A stretch of DNA of 64,000 bases, taken from Cubamyces lactineus (taxonomy: Eukaryota > Basidiomycota > Agaricomycetes > Polyporales > Polyporaceae). Under the pieces are notes generated by a model. That model was not told the origin of the DNA, ran no database searches, and saw only the letters and a program-made list of their open reading frames with translations. Position numbers and translations under genes: made by a program. Positions 23,005 to 36,297 of this stretch are shown here, piece by piece; within the stretch, counting starts at the first letter, position 1, and each line of letters starts with the position of its first letter. Location of the stretch: assembly GCA_022376465.1 (NCBI GenBank), contig JACDTU010000014.1:682001-746000 (forward strand), read 5' to 3'.

Positions 23005-23766
23005 TTATTTTCTCAGATAATGTCTTCGACAAGTCAGGCCCAGCGACCTCTCAATCGAGGGTCTGCGCCGTGCCACACGCGCGAGAACAAGGCCTTTGTA
23101 CTTCGCCATCAATCCGCGCGCTCTGTCAGTCTCGACTCTGGCTCGAGTGCCACTCCGCCGCAATTTACGCCTTCCCACATTGCACACAACGTTGCCTGCT
23201 CCTTCCGCCGTCCGTGTCCCTTCTGCGTCCTCCTCATGCCCCTCGTCGCCACCGCCCACGCGGGGGCCGGAACTCGCATGGGCAATTGAGCCCAAGTGAC
23301 CTCCACCGAGCGCGCGCTGGTCATACGTAGCGCTTCCGGCTGGAAGCCGCCCATTATACACCGGCGCAAGCAGTGGCAGTTGCTCCTCCGACGGAGGTGC
23401 GTCTGTTCCCATCCACCGTGTCTTCGCACTCATATGAAGCCGTCTTTCTCGCCCAATAGTAGCTCTATCTCGTCGTGGATCGTTGCAAATTCGCGCGCGT
23501 GAACCATAACCTTCATCTCCCGCGGCCCGGCGGCACTCAATGGCGAACACACGTCTACCATGCTTCCAGGCATCCAGACGCTTCCTGCTCCTACGCCTCA
23601 ATCTGTCCTCTCTGCGGCCGTGCGCAGACCTCCCCTTCCCCATGACTTGCCCCCTCATGTCCGATCTTGCTAGCATGTGTCTCTGGACTGCCTCGGTCGA
23701 TCGCTCGTCTGAACTCCGTACTTGGGTCTCTTCCACCACCCTCTGGAGCTCCTGGACCCTGCTCAT
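23005..23766 (-). other. Possible fragment of a coiled-coil protein gene
   Basis: A minus-strand frame opens with MSRVQELQRVVEETQVRSSD, a helix-prone stretch. In another frame near 23441-23500 the minus strand reads REFATIHDEIELLLGEKDG and then stops; this looks protein-like. The two could be exons of one short gene, but I could not find a convincing splice join. The rest of the frame is Arg-rich and looks non-coding. Treat as a hint only; a non-coding or decayed locus is as likely. Confidence 0.2.
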
Positions 23767-26125
23767 TTCCGACGGAAATAGACTGCGTACCGCCCATTGT
23801 CCGCTGGAATGCAGCCGGCTACATAAACGGTATCTAGAAGACTATCTTGAAACCCTTCTCGGCGATGCTCGTCCACGGCTCTGGCTTGTTGCACATCTGT
23901 CCGTCTTACGGCGTCCTGTCGCGATACCGACCTTGTTCGCTGGTCTCTTTCTTCTCGGTTTCAGCGTCACGTCTTATGTGCGCGAAGGGCACTACGGCAT
24001 TCTCCACCTATGCCTCTCCGCTCCAAATTGCACCCAGAGACGGCCTTGTCCAGAACTTGCCCACAGCGGACGTCCAATGTCCCGCGTTCATGTTGTAGCC
24101 AGCTTTGCTGTTACGTACACCTTCCGGCCCCGCTACAATGAAACTCTACGTGGCAGTCAGCCCAAGAGCCGTAATATGGGGCACTAGATGGAGAGTGCCG
24201 AAGGGTGCGGCCATCCCGCCTCTTACGGCGACGGAGGCTCACGACTTGCGCGCGCGCCGTTCGCGGGCACAGCGGCACAAGCTCAACCGTTAGGCTGCGC
24301 ACGCCGTCCTGTCGTACCCTGGTGCAGACAGGTTCCCATCTTCCTGCCCAGGTGAGAGCAACGACCGCTCATCCCTGACCCTGGAGCGTTGCTGCGGCCA
24401 ATGGTGGGCTGCTGACACCAGCCGCGTTCGATGGGGGGCTCTTCTCTCGCTGCGGTTGGCGAGTCGTGCGAGAACGCCAGGCACGTTCTCCTATGCTTGA
24501 GTTTGAATGCAGCGTGCTCTGTGGGAGCAGGATAAGTCATACGCGTCCCCGCAGGGCCACCGCCCAGTTTATGCGTGGCCCTTGCCTCGTATGTGCAGCC
24601 CTGATAGCCAAGAAGATCCGGCGTGCGGACGTGCACCTCTGCCCAGGCTCGACGAATCGCTCGCTGAGCTGCAACACCCCCGGCCGGTCGCGTCCCAGCT
24701 CTCACCGTGGTGCGAACGCCGCCCAGCGTGCGGCACGCGAAAGTGGAAGAAGCCTATGCAGACGGTGCACGCGGGCGTGTTCTCAAGCTCGCAATTCCGC
24801 CAATCGTGCGCGATCGTCCCCGCGCTCGAGGGGGCTGCCGCACACGAACGCCCTGGATGCAGTAGGTTTGTGGGACCCTTCGACGTCCCAAAGAGGGACC
24901 CATAGGTCTCTCAGACATCGCCACGATGGTAGTTTCCTTGGGGTATGTGGCCATCCCAGGCTTCCCTTGTGTCCCGGTGAGAATGAACGGTGCTCTTGTA
25001 TGCAGTCTAGTACTGACGCGCTCCAAAGGGGTTAAAGCGTATCTCACGCGTCCCTCGTCCGTTTCTGCACCCGATCGGGGTTTTGCTCAGTGCACGCATC
25101 CGATGGCCAACCTCCACCTCGAAACATGAGCGTGAGTTGCCGCTAATGCCCTGGCAGGTGTTCCATGTCTCTAGCGAGGGTCATCCGCTGCTAGCCAACG
25201 TCGTCGACGGGGACAGAGCGGTCTAGCCCTCTTCTGCGCACTCCTGCTTCTCCGGCCGATCGCATTGGAATGCGCAGACCGTCAGACGAGTCGTATATGG
25301 GTGCCCCAGCAGTCTTCCTCACGTACAGCGATATGCACCGTGGGACGCACGTCTTGAAACGATAAACGCCACCGACGGTCACCGGTTGCTCTCCCAAGTT
25401 CCGCAAAGTCCCGCGACCGTTCCTTGTATGGGCCTGCTTCTAGCTGCCTGGTAAATCGTGGCCCTGCATTGATCATGCGCCAGGCGGTCGGGGTTTTACA
25501 GAAGCATGCGTATCACCCTGTATCACCACGCCGAGAGAGCAAGATGTGTATGATGTATGATAGTAACGATAGGGGGAACGCGAGGCTCGCGGGCAGTACC
25601 ACTCCTCGTAGTCGGTTGATAACGCTAGACGTTGGCGGCCTAGTGTGATCAGCATTCAGACAGGCATTTGTCTAGCGGCTCGCCTCGTGATATCCACCGC
25701 TCCATCTAGCGGCAGAAGCTGTCTCGTAGCGGGTTCTGGGCAATGGAATCGCTTGTCGGGACTCCGGCCACGAACGTCGTTCGCTGATTTCATTGCCACT
25801 CCAAGCTCCGCCCAGCATGGCATCGGACCATACACGTTCGACTTCCCTGGCCAAACAGCGGACGTATTAACGGTACCATGAAGCACTGGCCACCCCCATG
25901 AGCCTCGGCGCCATGCAACTCAAGGTCACCTGCACAGCGTCGGGTGCGAAATGAGAAACACGGGAATGCATTCAAACAAAACACGAACAGGTAGAACTTC
26001 GACAACGATAAACAGACTACGACGATACACTGATATCGTACATCGCACAAAACCGTCCGTGTGCGGTATCACGTATACAACACACATACACCTCCCTCCG
26101 CTCGCCCCATCATCCAGCCTCGACG
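23767..26125. other. Gene-poor stretch, nothing recognised
   Basis: About 2.4 kb with only short overlapping ORFs in all frames. No domain, tRNA, repeat or mobile element motif recognised. May hold a non-coding RNA or decayed gene. Confidence 0.35.
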
Positions 26126-27526
26126 CTACCGTCCGCCGCCTACGCCGATGGCTGCGCGCATATATGGCCCATTCGTCATCGGACCATACGGCGTCGTGGG
26201 CATCTGTGCGGGCATCGCACCTGCCATGACCGGGGTGGTCAGAGTTGCGCCCATGCCCATAACGCCATGTCCTGGAGGCCCTGGTGTCTGGTTATGCGCT
26301 TCCCGTCCGGCGGGTATGGTGCGGTCTTCACGCTCTGCCAGGGTCGCGGCACCTGCACGCGCAGCCTCCGCAATGCCGTTCTGTAGTGTGAACGTCTGGC
26401 CGAGGCCATAGAGCTTGCCGTTGAACTCGGGCTCGTCCAGCTTGTCGTTGAAGTAGAGCTCCCGCATCTTGAAGAACGTCGACGCGGTGAGCAGCGAGTC
26501 GGACCCAGCTTGGTGTGAGGGACCTATTCGCATCACCTGCATGCGCTAGTGAGCTGAAGAAGACAAGGCCTAAAGCAAGAATGGCGTACCCCGAGATCGT
26601 CGGCAACGTCCTGCAGCCCGCCCTTCAGTACTTTACATGACCGCATCACGAACTTGATGTCGTATATAGTTGGGAACCATGTCCGAAGAACGTCGAAGAA
26701 GGTTTCCTCGTTCATCGGTAATGATTGCCCGGTAAGCAGCTTGACAAAGTAGCCGAAGTCGTAACCACTGTCAAAGAGGGTGCGTCAACGCTTCCAGCTC
26801 CTCACACAACGGACAACGAGGCAAAGGCACGCCCAACTATGGTAATCGCCTTTCGACACAATGGCTCCGAGTACGTACGCGACGTACATTGTACGTCGCG
26901 ATCAATGTCATAAACTGGGATCAACAAGTCTCACCTGTGGAACGAGATCCATTTCGTGTCGGGTGAGAGAACAAGCCCCGAAGTGATCATGAGCTCCGCG
27001 AAGTCGTTCGGCTCAATGCCCATCTCCTCATGACGTTGCAGGTCGATGCCGGACTTCTGCAGCAGGTCTATTGATTCGGGGGCGAACATGTCCTCACTGC
27101 ACGATTACGTAAGCAAACTAAAGCAACATGAAGACACCACGCCCCGCACGGAGTCCCTCCCCTCGAACGCACCTCGCGCTGAACTTGAAGTTGAACTGCC
27201 AGGTGGACACATCTTGGGGAAAGTTACCGTCCTCATCCGCGAGCGTGATCCCAACCTGAATGATCTTGAGAAGGTCGACGTTACACCGCATCGTCTGGTA
27301 GTGGTAATCCGAGGATGTCTTGAACGCTCCGATAGGTCGCGCGACCACTCCAGGGAACTCCGTATCCTATGTGCAAGAAAGAAAGCATAAGCCAGGTGAG
27401 GTCTACAGCCGAGTCGCGAGAGATTTGTCGGACCATGGCGACGTAAGGGTACTTGTCGATGAGATCGCGGATGTTCGCCATCTCCACCTCCAAGTTAGGA
27501 GCCCAGACTTCTCGTATTCGGGACAT
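26126..27526 (-). CDS. CCR4-NOT deadenylase subunit CAF1/POP2
   Basis: Read leftward. Exon 1 starts at 27526 (MSRIREVWAPNLEVEMANIR). Then comes the DEDD exonuclease core: TEFPGVVARPIGAF, DYHYQTMRCNVDLLKIIQVG, DEDGNFPQDVSTWQFNFKF, EDMFAPESIDLLQKSGIDL, KWISFHSGYDFGYFVKLLTG, FDVLRTWFPTIYDIKFVMRS, LKGGLQDVADDLG and the SHQAGSDSLLT motif. The acidic residues in TEFPG, GYDFGY and QAGSD are the family's metal ligands. After the catalytic domain (ending near LYGLGQTF) is a low-complexity Gly/Pro/Met tail ending AAIGVGGGR. CAF1 shortens mRNA poly(A) tails in the cytoplasm within CCR4-NOT. Length about 340 residues is usual. Introns are short and GT-AG. Confidence 0.92.
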
Positions 27527-29520
27527 AGTGCGCGTCGGCTAGCCTAGTTTCTTGTTTCTAGCGAGGTGCACCGAGAATGACTGAGATACAGCAAAGAGAT
27601 ATAGGTGGGAGTGGTTCAGCTAGTGGTCGGTATTACGCAGAGGTGTGAGTTGTGCCCTGTTTGGTACTGCGCGCTCAGAGTCCTTCGGGCGTCTACATTA
27701 TCCCGCGGCGCGACCAGCGATAGCGCTCATTGGGCGTCTGTTATCAGCAGAGTCCTTCAACCAGCTCGGTCTCTCCAGCACTGATTCGGAATAGCCCCCT
27801 CGGGTCCATCGACGTACATATTCCCCGTGTTCTCAAGTTTTACGGTGTACGCGTCAGAACGCTTTATTCTACTTAGTAAGCTACTATCATTAATGTAAGA
27901 ATAGCTATCAGCTCATACGCGCTACTCAGTGCAGTTCGGAGCTCAGCTCGGTCGGCATTGATCTTGAGGGTCATTCCTATTACATTGTCTTTTTGTACAG
28001 AGGTAGCTACCCCATAACCTGCCTGCCCCTCGGCACCTCGCGAATAGGGCCTACTAGCCGGGCACCGAATATACGCTGAGAAATGCCAACATCGGCCTAG
28101 GACATCTGAGGTCCTCAGCGCAACGACGCCGCCGAGTCTACCGACGGTACACCGTACTCGCAGGCGCTCTTCTAAATGCGGTCCACAACTTAATTGAACC
28201 ATCTATTTATAGACAAGCTGCGTCGGTATACAGCGAATGTGCGTCTCCAGTCTTCCGTCAGTAGTAGCATTCAGAAGGAATGGGAGGATGCCTCTGCACG
28301 TCTATCCCCGGCCGCGGGATCGTCGTCGCAGTCATCCATCGCAATAGCGACGCATCTTGTCCTCATGCACTCATGAGGAACCGAGCTGTGCCGCTAATAC
28401 GATGGGACAGGCGACCACGATGCCTTGGTCGAGGGGACTGGCAGAGATCAAGCCTCCCCTTGTACCTATAGCTCAGGTCTGAGCTCACCTCGTACCCCTC
28501 TCTCCTCGTTCTTCTCGCCATCGAGCCTATGTTTCACCATTCGTCGGATGGGTATACCTGGGCGTATGCAGATAGATAGCGGTGGCGCGTTGGCCAGGAT
28601 AGGGTGGAGGAAAGGGAAAGGAGAGACAAGAAAGGTGCGCTGAGATGATGGTCCAGATACCCGCGAAAGCCATCTTGTTTATATAGGTCCTCGACCCACA
28701 CTCAGCCGCTCGGGTTTTCAGTGGCGCCGGGGCCTCTGGCGGCCAGCCTGTACCTAAGGAATGGAAATCGAATGCCTTCAGTCCGCATGTATGGGTGCGC
28801 TGCAACCCTTGCCCCCTAAGACCTGAACACACCCAGCCTCATGTCGCTCCTTCCGTGCCGGTATCGTCGTAATCTCCCCGCAATTTGGATATGTGGTGGG
28901 TGGAGAAGGGCCTTCTGTGTGGGTCGTGCCGCGCGAACCCCAGTTTTACACCGGTCGAGACACTCCGTAGAAGCTGTCTTTGAATAGGTATATGGCTTTG
29001 GCCGACATATGGGAGCCCATCCGGCACGTCCTCGAGGTGATCGAATGCGTGTAGATGAGTCTCAGCCATAGACACGCTCTCAGCGGCTCTCATACTTGTG
29101 CTGTATTCTGGTACACGGCGTACATATGTACTGAAGTACCGGCTATTCTCGCATGAGATGCAGCGCCGTCATGATGAAATGAGGTTGGCGGCGGGGTAAC
29201 AAAGAAGACGGCGACGGCGACGTCCTCTTCTTTCGCTCCCCGATAAGCCTCGTTTATAAATGCTACGCGTACGCAGCGGCTGCCATCCGCCCAAGGCTGA
29301 GGGAAAAACTGTATATTATGTAAGGGAAAGAAGGTACAGATGGAATGCGGAGTCTTCTATACGAGAGGCTTGACATCACGATCACTGCGCGTTCGCAGGA
29401 CATCAGCACGGCCCAGGACCAGGACCCCGGACAAGCCGCGCGACGCCCTCCTGCACGTAATGAATATCGACATATGGCCCAACTCTCCGCCATCGTGCCC
29501 GAGGACTCAGGAGGTTCTGC
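27527..29520. other. Long intergenic region, no gene recognised
   Basis: About 2 kb between CAF1 and the 3' end of BZZ1. A minus-strand frame at 28839-29093 (starting MRAAESVSMAETHLHAFDH) has no recognised motif. No repeat or mobile element seen. Confidence 0.35.
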
Positions 29521-32500
29521 TCAGGCCGCTTCCACCTGACACAACGCGCTCAGCATTCAAAGTCCGAAGCCCGTAAAAGCTCAGATATTGACTTACGTAG
29601 TTGCTGGGGAATATGCCCTTCTTCCCGCTCGCGTCTACCCCTGGAATCAGAATCATATTGCTCATCAGCTCCCGCGTGCATCGTGCGCGGGGTAGGGACT
29701 AGTCACTGCACTGACCTTCCCACCAGCCATCGGCGTAGTTGCGCCCGCCGTTCAGACCTTCCGTCAAACGAATCAGCTTGCCCTCTTCGACGTCGATCTC
29801 GTCCGGGCCCTGCGCTTTGTATGTATACAAACCGCGGACTGCGCGGGATGGCCTGTCAGCGACGAACGGGCGGGACTGTACGGCCAACATATTTACCGTA
29901 TTCCCCGGACGTCTGATGCGTCCCGGAGCTCAGAGAAGAATTGCTGCTGTTGGGCGCCGGCGTCCCGTCCACGACCTCGATGTAGGATGCCGGGACGAGG
30001 CCCTTGGCCCCCGATTCGTCGGCTACCTTGACCCAACCGGAACCATCATCTTCTTCAAGCACATGCACGATGCTCTCGGCTAGACACGGCGTGATGGGCA
30101 AGGCGCGTACGGGCGCACATACAATTTCCGCGACGTACCAGATACCGCGAGTTCAAACGGCGACGTGGGGGAAAAGTCGAAGAGGACCCGCGCTGTGGGA
30201 CCCTGCTCGTCGGCGACATGCGCCGTATGGGCGAAGGACGACGGTGTCGGAGTTGATCCCTCCGATAAAGTCGTGGTCGATGGGGCTGTTATCCATACTG
30301 TCAGCGCCCTTGATAACCGCAATGTGCGATGGTCACGACATACCTAGCGATTCTCCTCTTGAGATGACAGAGGACGACCGAGAGATGCTGGACACGGAAT
30401 CCGAAGCGCCGTGACCGCGGTGTCGAGTCCCAGTACAGTCCGCTGGTATCTACGATAGCCCTGTAAAGGCCGTCCATGGTTCTTGTGACACTATATCTCA
30501 CCTTCAGCTCACACTTGGAGTGCACGGATATCCCACACGCCTTGCACGTCTTGCCCTGTTTGCTAAGACCCCAAATGGAGGACTGTTATGGCAGACAGGC
30601 AACCGTGAGCCACGCTGCGCAATTCAATCTCCTGCAGTGTAACGCACAGACCTTGCAATAGGCGCATGTCGTAGGGATCGAAAATGAGGAACTCTTGAAC
30701 GAATGCGGGCTCTGCGCACCCTCGTCTCCTATCAGCGGATCGGTGGAAAATGGGCACACGTTAGCCGAGGGCGTTTCTAAAAGCGAGGACGCGCGAAAAC
30801 GGCATCACGTGGGAGAAGCCACGCCAGACGGCAAGACGGACATGCCAGTGTGGAGAAATTTCCCGTACCTTGTAGAGCGGCAGAGATCGTTTCCGACTCT
30901 GCGGAGAGCACGACCCCGGACATAGCGTAGAAGGTGAGCTCGTGTTGGGCATCGAGGTAGTTCTGGTAAGATGCGAGAGATTTCCGAGGGCGTGATCAGC
31001 GGCTGGGCGGTCTTCGACTCTCATGCGTCCACATTGACTGCGGGCAGACTCACATCGAGGACCTCGTTGACGTTGCCTAGAGTGGCGTTCGACGAGTAGG
31101 CTGCGACCAACTTCTTGAGCTGTTCAGCCTCCCTCCCTGCACATGTTACATATCTAGATGAGTAACGGCGTCCGATGGGGACGGTGGGCAGGCGCATGTC
31201 GGCCGGAAAGCCCCCGACTTACGTTTCGAGGTCAGCACGACATCCAGCTCTTCAATCTTCGCCCGGCATCTGCTCAGCCTGTTCTGTAGGTATACCTTGG
31301 GCGCAGGCTCGACGCTCATCTCGCCCTTGATACACATCAGCGGGCGCCTGGGAAGGGTTGGTCGGCGCGCCCGAGGACTTACATGATCGTAATGAACAGA
31401 TGAGGGCTCGAAGGTCCAGTCGGGCGGTGGGGCGAAGGGTGCAACATTGTAATCGATGAAAAGATCCTGGTCGGCTTGCGGACTGACAGCATCTAGGGCA
31501 GCTTCGGTCGCGGTCAGGTGTGAGCGCAAGGCGTCTAGATTTTTCAGCTGGATGTCTTGTGCTTGCTTCAGTATCTCCACGAAGCTGGTCAGGAGACGCG
31601 ACTGTAAGTCCTCTGTGGGATGACCAAGTCAGAATCAAGCGGAGAGACAAGTGAATTGCACATGATTATCGACATACGAAACTCCTGTGAAACAACGCCC
31701 CATTGAGTTTGAATCTTGCATCACCATGCGCCCAGAACTTACGTCCTCCAAAGCGGGTAGATCTTCGGCATAGAACTTGGACTTGACCTTATTGGCGACC
31801 GCGATGGAGATGAGATAGGAACTACAAGACCATTCGGGGGCCACTTAGGTCCGGTCGATCGCATGCGAGGAAAACGAGGCTCACTTCTTGCTGTTGAGCA
31901 TATCAACCTGCTGCTGTTCATATTGCCTGGCCGCCCGTTCGGCGTGGCGGTCGTCCGCAGAACGTTCCTGCGCACGTTCAATCAGGAGATATGTGCTTCT
32001 TGCTTACGAGACAAGCATACCTGTTTTTGTCGATAGGCCTCTACTTCTTGACATTCTTCATCGTACTGGGCGCGAGGTGTCAGCGTCCTCGTTCGTAAGA
32101 CCAGTCGAATAGACTACCTTTTGCTTGCTCTAAAAATGGGAACGGCCGGGCTTTTAGTCATGACGTATGGTACCATCGTAACACCGACCTTCATACGGTC
32201 TGAGTAGACGCGGTCTCTATCTGACAATAGCTTCTGATAGTATTGCATTTCTTTCTTCTTCGATTCCTCGTGTTTCCGTTCTGTCGCTTTCAGAGGCTCG
32301 ATGACTTGGTCATTCAGTGCGTCAGCAAGGTTAACATGATCCTGAGAGGCATCCGTCATAGCAGAGATCAGCTGCGTGTAAGCTTTGTCGAGAGTGCTAT
32401 ACGGATCATATTACTACAACAATCCCATGACGTGCAGAATGATCGTCAGCTTACCTCTTGTGAAGAGTGCTGTCGTCCCAAGCTTTAGTAGGTTCATTGC

Positions 32501-32838
32501 CAAGCACCAAGGCTGACATCTTCTTCGCTTTCTTATCCGCAGCTTTCTTTGCAAGCAACTGTAGTTTCGCAGCATACTCGCGTTCCAGCGCAGCACGTTC
32601 CTTATGCAAATCGCGGACCTGGAAGCCGATCTGAATCGGAGGCGTGCTGACTAGTGGACAGGCGTGAGACGTACGTCCGCGAGAAGTTCTAACTGTGCAT
32701 CGTAAAGGCCGGATATCTTCTCGACTTGATCCTGTCATGAAGTGATCGTAAGCAGGTCTAGGCACGATGACGGTAGTTTAGGAGAACACGACGTACCGGA
32801 AGATGTTGTCCATACGTTTGACCGCTGTTCGCAGACAT
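29521..32838 (-). CDS. BZZ1: Bzz1-like F-BAR / C1 / double SH3 protein
   Basis: Read leftward with many short introns. Start at 32838 gives MSANSGQTYGQHLP, then QVEKISGLYDAQLELLAD and the F-BAR domain (LHKERAALEREYAAKLQLLA, WDDSTLHKRT, QVIEPLKATERKHEESKKKE, AARQYEQQQVDMLNSK, KSKFYAEDLPALED). A middle region has VSPQADQDLFIDYNVAPFAP and NRLSRCRAKIEELDVVLTSK. A C1 finger follows (IWGLSKQGKTCKACGISVHS, then KCEL). Two SH3 domains end the protein: VHVLEEDDGSGWVKVADES with GLVPASYIEV, and YTYKAQGPDEIDVEEGKLI with DGWWEG, KKGIFPSNYVEAA, stop at 29521-29523. Bzz1 bends membranes and recruits WASP/Arp2/3 at endocytic actin patches. Domain order is diagnostic; the exact exon set in the centre is not fully resolved. 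Confidence 0.87.
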
Positions 32839-35757
32839 GTTTCGGAGGTCAGAAGCTCGTCCCTGGGGATTCAGGATGGTTCTCAATGCAGATGGCGCAG
32901 GCTCTACTTATGTCAGGACACGCTCGGGCAGTTGAACGGGGCAGTGGAGGCGTAAGTTCGCAGCTTCAGAAGCGGAGCGCACGCCTCGCGGACTTGAACG
33001 AGTGCTGTACATTCTGATCGGCCATCTCCCCGCGGCATGCCCATATCAAGCAGCCACCGGTTCGCATCCAAGTTTGAAGCGCCCGTCCTTCCCGCGCTCT
33101 CTCGCCTTACCACGTCTTTTCTCCCTCGGCTTCCCCTCCGTCCCCCCTCATCGCTGGCAGTCCTCTCGACCTGCGTTGCGGGTACATTCTCTCGTGAACA
33201 CGTATGAACACATCCACCATGGGCGACGCAGCTTGACCAACCCTCCTAGATATCGATCTCATTGAACTGGGCTGGCTTGTCATGTCTCGCAACTCAGCCC
33301 CGAGGCCTGTCTCCATTCACCTTTTCGAAGTTTCTGTCGTCGTCGTGGCTGCGTCTGTGGTCCCCTGCGGTTATATAGCTAGATTTAATCTCAATTTTTC
33401 TCATCTCTTGGCTAGTGCGCGCTCGACGTGCGAGACTCTTCGGTCTCGCCTGTCTCTAGTCTGCTGCAGTTTCACACCATTGAAGCCGATTCCCTGCTTG
33501 GAATCTAGATATACGCATTCTACCTCTTTGCGCGGCCGTTGATATTGAAGTTGTCTGGTTATGTGTCATGGGACCCATGGACACCTCGAATAACTTGCAG
33601 CACCAGCCCATGGACAGACTGCTAGTATTCTACTCGGCCATGCTTATGCGGCTGCACAATGTAAGCCATGCTCCGCCTGTAATGCGATCATCTAGAGCTG
33701 CATGTTGAATGCTGTACTGATTACGTTCTGTCGCACAGGTGCCCTGCATCGACTTATTCCCGTTACACCAGAGGCCACGAGCAGCTACTGTGATAGTCAA
33801 TATATACGGCCTCCTTACAACGTGGGGGCATCATGACGCCGACGAATATCGTCGGGGTTCATCGTGCAGAAAGCTTCGGTATGGTGCGTTTACGTCCCAA
33901 CCGTTCATTCAAACGTGCCGCCAAGAGGACGAGCGGATATCGTTTTCCGTTGGGGAGCAAGGGTATCATGTGGACTACAGCCCTCGCCCGCCTTGGGCCG
34001 TCCATCCCCAAGCCGCCCGTAAATGAAGGTCGCATGGTAGCTTCTCGGGCCTCCTTCGCGGGCGGCTACCTAGGCGCATACATTCGAACGCCCAGCGACC
34101 TCTTGTACGTCAAGTAGCGTCTAGCTTTTGCCGTCAATATGATCAAGTACTGACGCAACGTTTTGCTCATTGAGCAGGCGTGCTGAGGAGAAGCTCGACG
34201 CCGGCGCAGCCCTTTCGCACTCGGATGAACACTCGTCTGTTCAGACGGTTTCCACTCATCTCCCAAACAAGGCGTGTATTTGCCCGTTGGTGTTCACCCA
34301 TGTCTAGGCCGTTACCAAACCTGCCTGTGGAAGGTTTGTGGACGTTCTGGCAGCGTTAGGTTATCAGTAGCTTGGCGATCTTACCCCCACGGTCTTCGAC
34401 CTGCGAGCCAACGTCTCTCCTGACGTCGAGGGATGCTGGTCCCATAGCCAGGAACATGCCCAGACCACTGGCCGGCTTTACTCCGGGTTATGGCATGGTG
34501 CTGAGGTACAACTCACTCGTCAATTGGCTGACGGTCATGCTGTTCCTTGACCCCACAAATAAGGGCTTGTTCGGGCTTGGTGTCGCCGACAAGAGCACTG
34601 AAGCTGCCTTGTCGCCGAACGACACAGGAATGCAGGGTTCAAGTGAGGATAACAGTCTTCCCATGCCGTTCGGCAGCTATAGAAACTTGGCTTACACATA
34701 GAATCCGCCCATATGGCCAGGGCAAAGGGAGCGTTTCAAATGTCTTTCAACTACAGCCGGAAGATCACCAGGGAGCTTTTTCTTTGCCGGGCAGCCGTCC
34801 GGACTATAGTGCAGACGAACCAGTAATTTGGCTGGCTTATGCTTTCTAACGGTCTTTTTACAGTGTTGTACAAGCCGCCAAGCATCGGCGTTTTACATAC
34901 TCAACGGAGCCTAGACCTCTACGACATTGTGCGTGTGCTTTCGCTCTCATTCGCTGCAGGAGTCGCCCACAAATGTTTTTCCCTACAGTGCGGAGAGCAG
35001 CCTTTGGGCGGCTCCGGTAGGAGACCGGCCCCCCTGTTCCTGAACGGCACGTGCTGGGCCAATCGGTGTTGATTAGATAACTCAACTACCATATCGGGAC
35101 GAGTCAGGCACTTTTCCTCCCCCGCGATTTCCGCCCGTGTTCATCGAGAACAGGTCCTGGCAACTCGATGATGGCCCGCGCTCACTCTCAGGTATTTGCT
35201 GAACATGCGCCTCGAAGTTGCAACGTTTTCGGCCATGCTGCAGCGTTACTTTGTCAACGATTCCCTGACTTACAGCATCACCGCTCACGGAGGCTCGAGC
35301 TTGGCGAGTCTCTCGTTGCACATGTACATCCGTGCGGACCGTGCCACTTCGCCGCCGCCGATGCGTTTGCTCCGGATTCCAGTCAGTTCTCCGCATTTGC
35401 ACCCCGGACGTCAAAGGCAATCATCTCCACCCAGCCACTCCAATTTTCCAGGGTGGTGTTGCGACTACCACCGACCACCACAACCCGGTCTGGGCCTCCG
35501 CTAATTCCGTTTCCACCATCGGCCTCCTCCTTGGTACCTTAGCCTGGTGGCAACTTGCCCCAGGCTCGAAAAAGATGAAGTCAGCCATGCCTTTGCAGAA
35601 CGGCATCGGTGCGCGTCTCCAGGTATAAAAGCCCTTGCAAGGTCGTCCCTTGGAATCCTCACGAGTCCTTCTCGAATACCTTGCTTCCCCCCTCTCGCCG
35701 TCGCGCCCCCTTCTGCATACGCTCGCTCTTCTGTCTCTACCCTTCCGTTCATTCACC
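32839..35757. other. Gene-poor stretch, nothing recognised
   Basis: Nearly 3 kb. Plus-strand frames at 33739-34117 and 34372-35072 overlap in different registers and lack known motifs; they could be remnants of a decayed gene. The last 130 bases are the promoter of the expansin-like gene. Confidence 0.35.
35624..35630 (+). promoter_or_regulatory. TATA box of expansin-like gene
   Basis: TATAAAA 128 bases upstream of the ATG at 35758, followed by a CT-rich leader, the usual arrangement for a strongly expressed basidiomycete gene. Confidence 0.55.
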
Positions 35758-36297
35758 ATGTCGCCCTTGACGTTCTTCATCTTCGCGCTCGCGCTCGTCT
35801 GCACGGCGTTCGCGTCCCCCATCAACGGCACTGCCGCCGCGCTCGAGAAGCGCGTCACCCACACCGGTCGTGTAAGTGTCCCCTTGTCCCTTCGTGGCGC
35901 AGGACGACTGCTGATACACGAGGTCTACAGGGCACCTGGTTCAACGTCGGCCTCGGCGCATGTGGCAAGACCAACGTCGACAGCGACAAGATCGTTGCGA
36001 TTTCCACGCAGATCTACGGCAATGGCGGAAACTGCGAGCAGTACATGCACATCACCAACACCGCTAACGGCAAGAGCGCCTGGGGCAAGGTCCGCGACGC
36101 GTGCCCTGGCTGCGGCCCCAACGACATCGGTCAGTCCTCTCGTAGCTTATACCCACCGCCATCGCACGTTGCTGACATCATCCTCCTTGTCTGCTGTAGA
36201 CATGAGCCCTTCCCTCTTCGAGGAGCTCGGCTCACTCGACACCGGCGTCCTCAAGGTCTCCTGGCACTTCGAGAACAAGGCCTTCACTCTCCCGTGA
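35758..36297 (+). CDS. Small secreted expansin-like (RlpA/double-psi beta-barrel) protein
   Basis: Three exons (35758-35871, 35931-36129, 36200-36297), 136 residues, joins in frame. A signal peptide (MSPLTFFIFALALVCTAFAS) is followed by a likely Kex2-type site (ALEKR) and the double-psi beta-barrel: THTGRGTWFNVGLGACGKTN, DKIVAISTQIYG, CEQYMHITNTANGKSAWGKV, DACPGCGPNDIDMSPSLFEE and VLKVSWHFE. The motifs DACPGCGPNDIDMS and the single-domain size are typical of the basidiomycete RlpA-like family related to barwin and expansin-like proteins. Such proteins are secreted and thought to loosen or bind polysaccharides; no catalytic activity is shown. Own TATA box. A mature protein near 100 residues with several cysteines is expected. 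Confidence 0.88.
   Translation: MSPLTFFIFALALVCTAFASPINGTAAALEKRVTHTGRVSVPLSLRGAGRLLIHEVYRAPGSTSASAHVARPTSTATRSLRFPRRSTAMAETASSTCTSPTPLTARAPGARSATRALAAAPTTSVSPLVAYTHRHRTLLTSSSLSAVDMSPSLFEELGSLDTGVLKVSWHFENKAFTLP

Noticed and set aside
23540..24187. 215-codon plus-strand ORF
   Set aside because: Biased Leu/Ser/Arg composition, no motif, no promoter; overlaps a more protein-like minus-strand hint.
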